Source: Phycisphaerales bacterium
GTDB lineage: Bacteria > Planctomycetota > Phycisphaerae > Phycisphaerales > SM1A02
DNA: 64,000 nt
Assembly (NCBI GenBank): GCA_029246705.1
Contig: JAQWMQ010000034.1
Location: 124,001-188,000, forward strand
Direction of reading: 5' to 3'
The notes beneath the pieces were generated by a model. It was not told where the DNA came from, searched no databases, and worked only from the letters and a program-made list of their open reading frames with translations. The position numbers and the translations under genes were made by a program. Below are positions 34,618 to 43,011 of the stretch, one piece after another. The first letter of the stretch is position 1; each line of letters opens with the position of its first letter.

Positions 34618-35950
34618 CGAGTTGATCCAGAAAGTTCGGGAGCTGGAGCACCAGCACGCTGACCAGGCCTCCGGTAATCGCTGCGATCGCGAGCATCATG
34701 CCGATCGACCACATCGCCGAGCTGGTCACCCCCGGACGATCCCTGCCGAGGTAGTCCTTTCGGAGGTTCAGGATCAGGAACCCGAGGTAGCTCACGGGCA
34801 GGAAGACTCCGCAGATGATGTTGGTCGGGACGGGGACCCAGGCCGCCAGTTCCGACCACCAGATCGCACCGAGGACGCCCACCGCAGGCAGCAATGTGAA
34901 GAGCTTGTGGCCGGTCGATTGTTCCTTGAACCCGAAGAGCTTCACCCCTGCGAACCCGGAGGCGAGCATCTGCATGGTGATCGAGGAGAGCGCCATTGCG
35001 AGGATTCCAAGTCCGAAGATCCAGAGTCCCACCGTCTCCCCGAGCCGGCCCGGTTCGGCGAAGATCTCGGCGGCGGCGCGTGGCGTGATCTTGCTGCCCA
35101 CGAACGGTGCGTCCCCGTAGTAGAACACCGATGCACTCGCCGCCACCATCAGGCTGACCGCGATCGTGAACGGGAGGAACATGCCGAGGAGGAGGTCAAG
35201 CAGTGCGACATCTCGATCGCCCCGACCCCATCCCTTGCGCAGCAGGGTGTAGGGATAGACGAAGAGCATGTTGGCCCCGACCGCGGCGGCCAGTCCGCTG
35301 ACGATGACCACCGTCGAACTGATCGACGTCTGTTTGCCCAGTGCATTCACCCCGTTCCAGTCATCAGGAACGGTCGTCGAGAATCCGGCGATGAACGCAC
35401 CCGGTTTGGGGAGCCCGCTGCGGATCACCACCACCAGCATGCAGAGGATGATGAACCACACCATGCCGGTCAGGAGCAATTCGTAGAACCGGACCACGCG
35501 ACCGCCGCGTCCGTAGAGCAGCCCGATCGGGATGCACCACGCCAGGGCGACCAGTCCCGCGAGCCAGGGTTCGATCCCGAGCAGGAGGCTGAGCATCGCG
35601 GCGGCCAGTGCGTATTGCGCGAACTGCCAGATGATCGAGGAGATCAGTCCCCCCCAGGCGAACGCCCAGGCGAACGCCGGGTGGACGTGTTCCTTGAGGG
35701 CGTCGTAGGGATCCTTCCCGGTGGAGAGCGTCTGCCAGGAGACAACAGCCATCACGATGATCCCGAGCAGCATGCTGGTCGGGGCGACCCAGAGCAGCTG
35801 GTAGCCGAAGGCCGCGCCCGCGAAGAGTGCGGCGAACGCGCTGCCGCCGCCGAGGGTCATCGCCGACTGCATGTAGCCGGGCCCCAGCGTGCGCAGGTAG
35901 CGACGAAAGAGGGAACCGTTCGAACCGGATGACTTGAGGTCGGTGCTCAT
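34607..35950 (-). CDS. Nramp-like transporter lacking the usual metal motif
   Basis: Protein of 447 residues with about eleven to twelve transmembrane helices. The first helix reads LGPGYMQSAMTLGGGSAFAA followed by LFAGAAFGYQLLWVAP, which has the layout of Nramp (SLC11) TM1. The metal-binding DPGN is replaced by LGGGS, and the TM6 AxMPH region by GANMLFVYPYTLL. It is therefore a divergent member of the superfamily that probably carries something other than Mn/Fe. It sits in an operon of enzymes, 1 base after the flavin oxidoreductase gene and overlapping the DUF993 gene, so it may import the pathway substrate. Confidence 0.7.
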   Translation of the reverse strand: MSTDLKSSGSNGSLFRRYLRTLGPGYMQSAMTLGGGSAFAALFAGAAFGYQLLWVAPTSMLLGIIVMAVVSWQTLSTGKDPYDALKEHVHPAFAWAFAWGGLISSIIWQFAQYALAAAMLSLLLGIEPWLAGLVALAWCIPIGLLYGRGGRVVRFYELLLTGMVWFIILCMLVVVIRSGLPKPGAFIAGFSTTVPDDWNGVNALGKQTSISSTVVIVSGLAAAVGANMLFVYPYTLLRKGWGRGDRDVALLDLLLGMFLPFTIAVSLMVAASASVFYYGDAPFVGSKITPRAAAEIFAEPGRLGETVGLWIFGLGILAMALSSITMQMLASGFAGVKLFGFKEQSTGHKLFTLLPAVGVLGAIWWSELAAWVPVPTNIICGVFLPVSYLGFLILNLRKDYLGRDRPGVTSSAMWSIGMMLAIAAITGGLVSVLVLQLPNFLDQLGVG

Positions 35951-35951
35951 C

Positions 35952-37418
35952 TCACGTTCCCTTCCTGGAGGCTTCGGTCCGGATCGTCCGGATCGTCTTG
36001 GCCTGCGGCATGATCTTGTAGTAGGGGTCGAGCGGGTAGCAGCCGGAGATCATCCCGTTGCGCGGCCCCGTGGTGCAGTCGCTGAAGGTTCGGCAGAACC
36101 GTTTCTTGTCGAGAGGGCGTCCCGCGATCACGTCGGCAGGAAGATCGGGGTAGGACAGCGTGGAGCGACCGAGTCCGACGAAGTCCACGTGACCATGTCG
36201 GACCTCGTGCTGGGCGACATGGGCAAGCCAGTCCTGGAGGTAGGAGTACCCGGTACCGACCAACGGCAGCTCGGGCACCCGGGCCTTGATCTCCCGAACC
36301 GTCTGGAGCTGCCGGATCACCTCCAGCAGTGGGTCACGCGGCGGAAGATAGCCGTCGCTCGGCGGATAGGCAGCGGGTCGCTGCAGGTGAGGGCAGTAGT
36401 AGGGGGAGCCCACCGTGAGATTGGCCATCGCGATGCCGAGACGCTGCGCAAGCTCGAGAAACGCCACGGGTTCGGTCCAGTCCGATTCGATGGGATTGTC
36501 CTGGTCCACTCCGAAACCGTGGAGCCACGGCAGGTTCGCCTCGAGATCCAGCGGGACTCCGGTTCGATCGGTCTCGTCCGCGACGAACGGGTAGAGATCG
36601 GTGATGGAGACCCGTGTTCCCAGCAGAAGCCGTGGGCACGCCGACTGCACGCCTTCGACGATTTCGCGAAAGAGACGGGTGCGATTCTCGAACGAACCGC
36701 CGTAGTCACCCGGACGGGTTCTCGCGCCGAGCAGCTCATGCAGCAGGTAGCCGTGGCAGGCCTTGATGTCGACGAAGTCGAAACCGACTTCGGCTGCGAC
36801 GATGGCGGCCTTGATCATGTTGTCCCGGATCGTTCGCAGTTCATCGTCGGAGAGGACGTGCGTCCCGGCCGGCAGGTCGTACTTCGCCGCCAGTACCGGG
36901 TTCTGTTCGGCGATCCTTGGTTCCATGCCGCCTTCGGGTCTCGCAAAGCGACCGGAATGCGTGAGCTGCAGCCCGACGAGCAGGTCCTCGTCGGTTTCGA
37001 AGGCCGACCGGTGGCTCGAGCGCAGTTCACCCAGCAGCAGGGCCAGATTGGCGTGGTTGTCACGATCAGGGTTCAGGTAGAGCTGGTTCGGGTTCGCTCG
37101 TCCATCGGCCTGGACGGCGAAGGCCTCGCCACCCCAGATCAGTTTCGCCCCGCTTTCCCCGAAGCGACGCCAGCGACGCACGGTGTGTTCGGTCGGTGCG
37201 CCCTGCTCGGTGCCGTCCCAGCCTTCCATGGGGTGCACGCAGAAGCGGTTGCCGATCGTCCGCGTGGTGCCGTCGGGAATCTCAAGGGACAGAGGTCGTG
37301 CAAGCGGGCCGTCAGCGGCTTCGAGCTCGAGATCGCAGAAATCCTCGCCGCCGCAGCTCGCGAGATACGCATGGAAGGCTTCGATCGTCTTCAGGCGTCC
37401 GAGGGGAGTGAAGCTCAT
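35952..37418 (-). CDS. Old-yellow-enzyme family flavin oxidoreductase
   Basis: Protein of 488 residues, an FMN TIM barrel of the NADH:flavin oxidoreductase / 2,4-dienoyl-CoA reductase group. DFVDIKACHGYLLHELLGAR carries the substrate-binding pair His 222 and Tyr 224, followed by RPGDYGGSFENRTRLFREIV. Near the end is CRTFSDCTTGPRNGMISGCY. C-x11-C matches the last two ligands of the [4Fe-4S] site in dienoyl-CoA reductases, but the first two are not in the normal CxxC spacing, so a cluster is doubtful. There is no C-terminal NAD(P)H domain. The ATG overlaps the stop of the enolase-superfamily gene by 4 bases. Confidence 0.85.
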   Translation of the reverse strand: MSFTPLGRLKTIEAFHAYLASCGGEDFCDLELEAADGPLARPLSLEIPDGTTRTIGNRFCVHPMEGWDGTEQGAPTEHTVRRWRRFGESGAKLIWGGEAFAVQADGRANPNQLYLNPDRDNHANLALLLGELRSSHRSAFETDEDLLVGLQLTHSGRFARPEGGMEPRIAEQNPVLAAKYDLPAGTHVLSDDELRTIRDNMIKAAIVAAEVGFDFVDIKACHGYLLHELLGARTRPGDYGGSFENRTRLFREIVEGVQSACPRLLLGTRVSITDLYPFVADETDRTGVPLDLEANLPWLHGFGVDQDNPIESDWTEPVAFLELAQRLGIAMANLTVGSPYYCPHLQRPAAYPPSDGYLPPRDPLLEVIRQLQTVREIKARVPELPLVGTGYSYLQDWLAHVAQHEVRHGHVDFVGLGRSTLSYPDLPADVIAGRPLDKKRFCRTFSDCTTGPRNGMISGCYPLDPYYKIMPQAKTIRTIRTEASRKGT

Positions 37419-38836
37419 TCGGTCTCCGAAGCCAGGAATGAACCGAGCGGACCACCAAGTCCGGTTCCGTCGATCACGCCATCAAGATCGAGTGCGCCAT
37501 CCTCGATGCGCACTCGGGTGAACCCGTCGTCCTGACGGTACAGCGCGGGCAACGCTTCGGCGAGCCACCCCGCCGTGGGCGTGGGCAGGTGATCAAGTCC
37601 CCTGAAGTAGTGGTGCCCGTTTCGTTCGACGTGGGTCATGCCCAGGGTCGCCTGGAGTGCCAGGTCCTGCTGGAGTGGAATCGAGCCCAGGGTGGTCAGG
37701 TCTTCGGCGCTCTGGAAGAGATGGTGTTCGCCCGCCGCCCGACGGACGTCGATCAACGCCCGGTTCGCGATCGCCCTGAACACGCCCTTGCACGACTTGA
37801 TGCTGGTTCCGGCGTAGCCGAGCGCGATCGCCCTGCGAAAGGCGTCGGCGTCGGTGTCGGCCTCGTCGATGATCACCGGTGCGAGCGCGGCAAGCCTCGG
37901 CAGGGCTGCATTCGCGCCCGGGTCGAAGGTCTCCCGGCGGGGCAGTGGTTGTTCGATCAACGCCAGTCGCTCGATGAGCGGCCCTGCGTCCGGGTCGGAA
38001 CGCAGGTCCTCGAGCATGCCGGCAAAGCCCTCGAGGTCGGTGCACTGCTCGTTGCCGTCGAGGGTGAACCGCGCTTTTCCCCCGACGCGGTCGGCCACGA
38101 TCCTTCCGACATCCCTGAGCCGGGCGATGTCCTGCACCGGGTCGCCGCACACCTTCACCTTGAACCAGCTCAGTCCGTAGGCCTCGATGTCCTCTTCCAG
38201 TGACTGCGGCAGCCCGTCGGCGACGCTCTGGTCCGGTGGGATCTCGGAGACCCTCAAGGGGTCGAGCATGCCGACGGTGTGTCGAAGGTCGATGGTTCGC
38301 GGTGGATCGGGGAGTCGGTCCGGGGTCCAGCCACTGGCTTCACCCACCAGGCGACGGGGGTTGAAGCCATAGAGCCCATCCCGAAGTGCCCGGTTGAAGG
38401 AGCACCCGGCGAGCCGTGCCACGGCGTCGATCATCCCGCGTTCCACCATGGCGACGCCGAAGCCTCGGACCAGTGCGTCCGCATGATGGTGGTCACGGGC
38501 CCCGACCCGTTCACTGTGGATGACGCTCCAGAGTTCGAAGACCGGATGCGCACCGGCGGTGTCGCCCAGTGCGCAGGCGATAGAAGCGGCAGCCTTGATG
38601 CTGTCGGCCAGGGCCGATGCATCCTGCTCCGGGGTCGATTCGGGATTCTTCTCGAACCACTTCGGCACCAGGAGATCGCTGGCTCGTCCCGTGGCTCGCC
38701 TGCCGTCGGTCGTCTCGACCACCACCTCGAGTTCGGCGAGCCGCACCGTCTTCAGTACCTGTACCCCGAACTTGAAGGGCAGCCTGGTCTGGAGGGATCG
38801 TTCGGCGAATCTGGTCTCGACCACGCGTATCTGCAT
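37415..38836 (-). CDS. Enolase superfamily enzyme (mandelate racemase/muconate cyclase type)
   Basis: Protein of 473 residues and first gene of the overlapping operon. The C-terminal barrel has the superfamily residues: WFKVKVCGD (KxK, Lys 226 and 228), FTLDGNEQ (metal ligand Asp 260), LALIEQPLPR (Glu 295), VIIDEAD (ligands about 324-325) and SIKSCKG with Lys 349/352 near the acid/base position. The complete set means an active Mg-dependent alpha-proton abstractor, either a sugar-acid dehydratase or an epimerase/racemase. An insertion of about 70 residues precedes the KxK strand compared with the usual 370-400. Substrate is unknown. A cysteine desulfurase is divergent with a 65-base spacer. 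Confidence 0.85.
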   Translation of the reverse strand: MQIRVVETRFAERSLQTRLPFKFGVQVLKTVRLAELEVVVETTDGRRATGRASDLLVPKWFEKNPESTPEQDASALADSIKAAASIACALGDTAGAHPVFELWSVIHSERVGARDHHHADALVRGFGVAMVERGMIDAVARLAGCSFNRALRDGLYGFNPRRLVGEASGWTPDRLPDPPRTIDLRHTVGMLDPLRVSEIPPDQSVADGLPQSLEEDIEAYGLSWFKVKVCGDPVQDIARLRDVGRIVADRVGGKARFTLDGNEQCTDLEGFAGMLEDLRSDPDAGPLIERLALIEQPLPRRETFDPGANAALPRLAALAPVIIDEADTDADAFRRAIALGYAGTSIKSCKGVFRAIANRALIDVRRAAGEHHLFQSAEDLTTLGSIPLQQDLALQATLGMTHVERNGHHYFRGLDHLPTPTAGWLAEALPALYRQDDGFTRVRIEDGALDLDGVIDGTGLGGPLGSFLASETE

Positions 38837-38901
38837 GAGGGGAGTCTACCGGGCACCGCCCCCTCGCCGTGGCGCGCCGAACTGGGTACCGTCCGAATGA
38901 G

Positions 38902-40062
38902 ATGTCCATCAACCTCGACAACAATGCCACCACCCGTCCCGCGCCTGAAGTGATCGCCGCCATCACCGAGTGCCTCGAATCGGACTGGGGCAACCCCTCG
39001 AGCGCCCATCGGCGCGGCATCGGGGCACGCCGACGTGTCGAACTGGCGCGCGACTCGGTTTCTGCGCTGCTGGGCTGCGAGCCCAGCGAGGTGATCTTCA
39101 CCTCCGGCGGGACCGAAGCCGGAAACCTGGCGGTGGTGGGGGGCTTTGAGCAGGCTCGTTCCATGAATGCCAGGCGAACCATCGTGGCCGCTGCCGCCAC
39201 CGAGCATCCGGCGATCCGGGATTCGATCGCCGAGTGTGCCCGTTTGGGAGCCGAGCCCCGACAACTCGCCGTCGATCGCAACGGACTGGTGGATCTCGAT
39301 GCGCTGGAGCACTTTCTGAAGGCGGAGGGCGATCGGTGTGCCCTGATCTCGGTGATGTGGGCCAACAACGAGACCGGTGTCATCCAACCGATCGAGCGGA
39401 TCGGAGCCCTCTGCCGCGATGCCGGTGTCCTGCTCCATACCGATGCCGTTCAGTGGGTGGGGCGGATGCCCTGTGCTTTCGCGACACTGCCCATCGACCT
39501 GCTCTCCTGTTCCGCGCACAAGTTCCACGGTCCCAAGGGCGCAGGTGCGCTGGTGATCCGGCGGGGGGTCCGGGTCACACCGCGCTCGCTCGGGGGTTCT
39601 CAGGAACGGGAACGACGTGGCGGTACGGAGAACGTCCCTGCCATCGCGGGCATGGGGGTCGCCTGCGAGCTGGCTCGCACCTGGCTCAAGCTGGATGCGA
39701 TCGAACAGATGGCCGCCCTGCGTGATTCCCTCGAGCAAGGGCTCGAGGAGGCCCTTGGCCACATGGTGGTGCATGGCCGGGACGTGCCGCGACTCTGGAA
39801 CACCAGCAACATCGCCTTTCCGGGAACGGAATCGCAGTTGATGGTCGTGGTGCTCAGTGAACGAGGGCTTGCCGTTTCCGGCGGAGCTGCTTGCGCGAGT
39901 GGGTCGATCCAGCCTTCAGGCGTGCTGCTTGCCATGGGGCTCGACCCGGAACTCGCAGGGTCCAGCCTTCGACTCAGCCTCAATCGCTCGAGCACCCCCG
40001 AGATGATCCAGTCGGCGACGGAGATCCTCACCAGCGCCCTCAGGGCTGCCCAGGAGACCTGA
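38902..40062 (+). CDS. Cysteine desulfurase (NifS/IscS family)
   Basis: A PLP enzyme that removes sulfur from cysteine for Fe-S clusters or thiolation. The 386-residue protein begins MSINLDNNATTRPAPEVIAA and has FTSGGTEAGNLAV, TEHPAIRDS, WANNETGVIQPIE, HTDAVQWVG, the PLP-lysine motif SCSAHKFHGPKGAG, RRGGTENVPAIAGMG and the active-site Cys in SGGAACASGS. The last motif is of the NifS/IscS type. I chose the ATG at 38902; the ORF could start 33 bases earlier, in a region that is not conserved. The 3' end overlaps the convergent NeuC-like gene by 23 bases. No iscU or other Fe-S gene is adjacent. Confidence 0.92.
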   Translation: MSINLDNNATTRPAPEVIAAITECLESDWGNPSSAHRRGIGARRRVELARDSVSALLGCEPSEVIFTSGGTEAGNLAVVGGFEQARSMNARRTIVAAAATEHPAIRDSIAECARLGAEPRQLAVDRNGLVDLDALEHFLKAEGDRCALISVMWANNETGVIQPIERIGALCRDAGVLLHTDAVQWVGRMPCAFATLPIDLLSCSAHKFHGPKGAGALVIRRGVRVTPRSLGGSQERERRGGTENVPAIAGMGVACELARTWLKLDAIEQMAALRDSLEQGLEEALGHMVVHGRDVPRLWNTSNIAFPGTESQLMVVVLSERGLAVSGGAACASGSIQPSGVLLAMGLDPELAGSSLRLSLNRSSTPEMIQSATEILTSALRAAQET

Positions 40063-41239
40063 GGGGCAGCGCCACCGGCGACGGGTCCACCAGCAACGTG
40101 GTCTTCTTGGCGAGCAGCGTGAAGCGGTCCGGGGCCTCCTCGATTGCCCGCACGATGCGGCCGGAGGTCGCTCCATCTCCGTAGGGGTTCACCACCTGTT
40201 GCAGGTTCAGCGCAAGGGCTTCTTCGATCGCGCGTCCGATCGCCACCGGCTCCGCAACTGAATCGACCACGTTCGCGGCGCGTTCCCGCCCGGCCTGTCT
40301 TTCGCCGACGCAGATGGCTGGAACAGGTATCGAGGGGCTTTCCATGAGCACGCTCGATGAGTTGCCGATGATCGCCTTGCAAGCGCGCAGCAGCCCGAAC
40401 CAGGTTTCCGGAGGCAGGTTGGTGAAGAGGTGGATCCCGTCCCGTCGCCGGGCCAGGGCCTCGACCTCGGCTCGGATCTCCCGACCGCCTTCATCTGCGT
40501 TGGGGAAGGCGAAGAGACACTGCTCCGGTCGCGGCTCGATGGCCTTGATGAGTGCCCGTGCGTCGGCAACCGGGTCGGGTGCCAGGGTCACGGGATGGAC
40601 CCCGACCAGGATCAGGGGGTGCTTCAGGTCCAGCTCCAGCGATGACTCGAGCTCGGTCTTGTCTGGAATCGAGGCAAGACGCAGGTGGTCGAGGCTCCCC
40701 GCACCGACCGTGTGCACCCGCCACGGCTCTTCGCCAAGGGCCAGCACGCGTTGAGCGGCGAGCGGCGTGGTCACCAGGTGCAGATGGCTGAGCTTCGTCA
40801 GTGCATTGCGAACCGCGTCGTCGATCGCCCCTTCGCTGCGTTCCCCGCCTTCAACGTGCACGATCGGCAGCCGCATCGCGAGTGCCGCGCTTGCGGGGGC
40901 AAGCATTTCAAAGCGATCAGCGACCACCATCAGGAGATCGGGCGCCAGCGCCTCCAGGCAGTCGGCGAAGGCGCAGGTGGCGATGCCGATGGATCTCGCG
41001 GCATCCACGCCGGTTTCGATTTCAAGCGGTGCGGGTACCGGTATGACTTGAAAACCCTCTGATTCAAGACGTTTCACGCCTTCACCGAATTCGGCCTGAA
41101 GCATGGCGCCGGTCGCAAGCACGGAAACCCTCACGGAATCGCTGCCCTGCAATGCGCGCAAGGGATGGATCAAGTGTGCCAGGTCGGCTCGGCTCGAGGA
41201 GACCACGGCAAGGTGTCGAGTTGATCGGTTCAAAGGCAT
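40040..41239 (-). CDS. UDP-N-acetylglucosamine 2-epimerase, hydrolysing (NeuC type)
   Basis: Protein of 399 residues of the GT-B-like epimerase family. VVADRFEMLAPASAALAMRL, PIVHVEGGERSEGAIDDAV and RNALTKLSHLHLVTT match NeuC/NnaA-like hydrolysing epimerases, which release ManNAc (or a di-amino analogue) for sialic, legionaminic or pseudaminic acid synthesis. Later motifs are LVGVHPVTL, FPNADEGG and ACKAIIGNSSSVLMESP. These sugars decorate flagellins in many bacteria, so a link to the flagellin genes is possible, but no synthase (neuB) is in the window. The 3' end overlaps the cysteine desulfurase gene tail to tail. Confidence 0.85.
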   Translation of the reverse strand: MPLNRSTRHLAVVSSSRADLAHLIHPLRALQGSDSVRVSVLATGAMLQAEFGEGVKRLESEGFQVIPVPAPLEIETGVDAARSIGIATCAFADCLEALAPDLLMVVADRFEMLAPASAALAMRLPIVHVEGGERSEGAIDDAVRNALTKLSHLHLVTTPLAAQRVLALGEEPWRVHTVGAGSLDHLRLASIPDKTELESSLELDLKHPLILVGVHPVTLAPDPVADARALIKAIEPRPEQCLFAFPNADEGGREIRAEVEALARRRDGIHLFTNLPPETWFGLLRACKAIIGNSSSVLMESPSIPVPAICVGERQAGRERAANVVDSVAEPVAIGRAIEEALALNLQQVVNPYGDGATSGRIVRAIEEAPDRFTLLAKKTTLLVDPSPVALPLRSPGQP

Positions 41240-41678
41240 CGTGTGCGGGGGCTTTCGGTGGGCAGGTGTCGGTCAGACGCTTTTATTGAGCCCTGTGCGG
41301 TGTGATTATTACGGCAAAATGTGCCGATTCTCAGGATATACACTTGCAATAGGGCGAGAACCGTGAGTATTGTCCTATTGGAGGATGCTGCGGAAAAGGG
41401 TTCGCAGCCACAATTTGCGCTACACGCCGGTCACTGGCCGGCCGAGGCTTTGTGTACATGGTCTGCCCCTCCGGCAGAATCATCCGTGTGCAGATCAGAC
41501 GAGGGTCATCGTCCATTGTGACGGTCGATACGGGACCTCGGTGAAAAGGAACGCTGTCGGTGCGTACATGCGCCCCGTCAGCCAGGGAAGAGAGTCCGTA
41601 TGGGCTCGGGGATCAGGAAAAGGAAGACGCAGTCGAAGGCGGCTGCTCAAAGAAGTGAAACAGGAAGAAAAAGGGACG
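41240..41678 (+). other. Long leader/promoter region of the PEP-CTERM-like gene
   Basis: This stretch of 439 bases has no convincing gene. 41278-41350 is unusually A/T-rich for the window. A sigma-70-like pair TTGCAA (41344-41349) and TATTGT (41368-41373) with an 18-base spacer is possible, which would give a leader of about 300 bases. I recognise no riboswitch. Confidence 0.3.
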
Positions 41679-42257
41679 ATGACTACACAATCGCACACAA
41701 GACGTAACGTGCTCGCAGGTGGGCTGGTCGCAGCCTTCATCGGCGCAACCGCCATGGGTGACGTGTTCTACCGCAACGAAATCAGCGGTGACCTCCTCAT
41801 GGGCGATGAGCTGTTCGAGTCGTTTTCCACCGTTGCCAATTGGGACGGTCCGGAATATGACTGGGACTTCAGCGGTGATTTGATCATGGGCTCAGCCGGC
41901 ATCGACATCCGTCAGGTCTCGGTTCGTTTCGACTTCTCCTTGGAAGTTGGCGCTTCGGTCAACTTCTCCCATGACGAATTCTTCGGTTGGGTCTTCACTG
42001 ACGTGAACGACACGATGGATGACTTCGGCTCCGTCGGGGTGACCGGGCGTGGTATGGACGTCGATTGGGGCTCGGTTGATGCCGGTGTGCTCAACGCCGA
42101 CCAGTTCTACGTCGATCTCGGGTCCATGAACGCCGATGACTTCATCAGTAACGGCGATTACATGCGACTCACCATGAGCTTTGTTCCTGCCCCTGCTGGC
42201 GCCCTCGCGCTGCTGGGCGTTGGTCTCGGACTGGGCGGCCGTCGTCGCCGGGCCTGA
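41679..42257 (+). CDS. Secreted protein with PEP-CTERM-like anchor
   Basis: Protein of 192 residues. The N-terminal signal peptide (MTTQSHTRRNVLAGGLVAAF plus IGATAMG) looks like a TAT-type or lipid-free leader with an early Arg pair. The mature part is acidic and beta-rich. The C-terminus is [20 protein letters not shown] followed by RRRRA: a PAP motif, a hydrophobic helix and an Arg cluster, the form of PEP-CTERM sorting signal common in Phycisphaerae and handled by an exosortase. The ATG at 41679 has AAAAAGGGA upstream; the longer frame to 41370 has no leader. The next gene starts inside its 3' end. Confidence 0.8.
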   Translation: MTTQSHTRRNVLAGGLVAAFIGATAMGDVFYRNEISGDLLMGDELFESFSTVANWDGPEYDWDFSGDLIMGSAGIDIRQVSVRFDFSLEVGASVNFSHDEFFGWVFTDVNDTMDDFGSVGVTGRGMDVDWGSVDAGVLNADQFYVDLGSMNADDFISNGDYMRLTMSFVPAPAGALALLGVGLGLGGRRRRA

Positions 42258-43011
42258 GGCTCCATTTCAACGAATTGCTCGTTACTACGACGCGATCTAT
42301 GCCGCCAGGGGTCGAGACCCCTTCGGTGAGATCGCGTTGTTGTTTCCGGCCTGGGCGGCAGACGGCCTGGACGTCGAAACGCGCAGGATCCTCGACGCAG
42401 GCTGCGGTACCGGGATCCACCTGGATGCCTTGGGCCAGCACGGGGTGGTCGAGGGGCTCGACCGGTCCCGGGACATGCTCGCTTACGCCCGGGCCCGCCA
42501 CCCTGACAGACCGCTGCATCTCGGTGATTTCACTGGTTTCAGGCTTGAATCACGCTTCAACGTGATCTGCTGCCTCTTCGGCAGTATCGGTTATCTCCCG
42601 GATCGGACCGCCTTGCGACGTGCCTTCTCCTGCCTGGGCGACCACCTGGCTGCAGGGGGAGTGCTGCTGGTCGAGCCTCCAGTCGTCGCCGACGCCCTGG
42701 AACCTCCTCGCCCACAGCGCATCGAAACCGTGCTCGAGGGCCGGCCATTGATTCGTGATGGCTCCGCTCGCGCGGTCGGGCAATCGCTCGAGATCGAGTT
42801 CACCTGGCGGCATCTGGCCGGACCGACCGAGCCCGAGTGCACGGTGCTCGAGCGGCATCGGATGCTGCTTCTGCCCTCGGACTGCTGGCTTGAAGACATG
42901 AAAGACGCGCTCCCAGAGGGAACGCGTCTTTCGTTTGAATCTGCCGGCCCCCGAGGGCGAGGCCTGTTCAAGGCGGTCGTCAGCCCAGTCGGTGGGCCCG
43001 GTACCGGTTGA
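42220..43011 (+). CDS. SAM-dependent methyltransferase (class I)
   Basis: The protein starts its conserved part at [10 protein letters not shown], then [20 protein letters not shown] (SAM motif I), [20 protein letters not shown] and [14 protein letters not shown]. This pattern resembles the sugar-amine N-methyltransferases (TylM1/DesVI-like), which suggests methylation of an amino sugar; the NeuC-like gene nearby would fit, but this is inference. The start is uncertain. No ATG is available before the conserved region, and I use the TTG at 42220, inside the 3' end of the previous gene; TTG 42181 is the other choice. The 3' end overlaps pgi tail to tail by 32 bases, and a terminator-like stem lies within the coding sequence. 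Confidence 0.75.
   Translation: MVSDWAAVVAGPEAPFQRIARYYDAIYAARGRDPFGEIALLFPAWAADGLDVETRRILDAGCGTGIHLDALGQHGVVEGLDRSRDMLAYARARHPDRPLHLGDFTGFRLESRFNVICCLFGSIGYLPDRTALRRAFSCLGDHLAAGGVLLVEPPVVADALEPPRPQRIETVLEGRPLIRDGSARAVGQSLEIEFTWRHLAGPTEPECTVLERHRMLLLPSDCWLEDMKDALPEGTRLSFESAGPRGRGLFKAVVSPVGGPGTG
42901..42931 (-). terminator. Terminator-like hairpin inside the methyltransferase gene
   Basis: AAAGACGCG (42901-42909) and CGCGTCTTT (42923-42931) with an inner TCCC-AGA-GGGA stem. It lies 49 bases downstream of the pgi stop codon on the minus strand and probably ends pgi transcripts, though it is inside the opposite gene. Confidence 0.6.

Noticed and set aside
34556-37535. Long open frames on the + strand opposite the Nramp-like and flavin oxidoreductase genes
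   Set aside because: They are antisense to recognised protein families and have Arg/Glu-rich compositions typical of GC-rich shadow frames.
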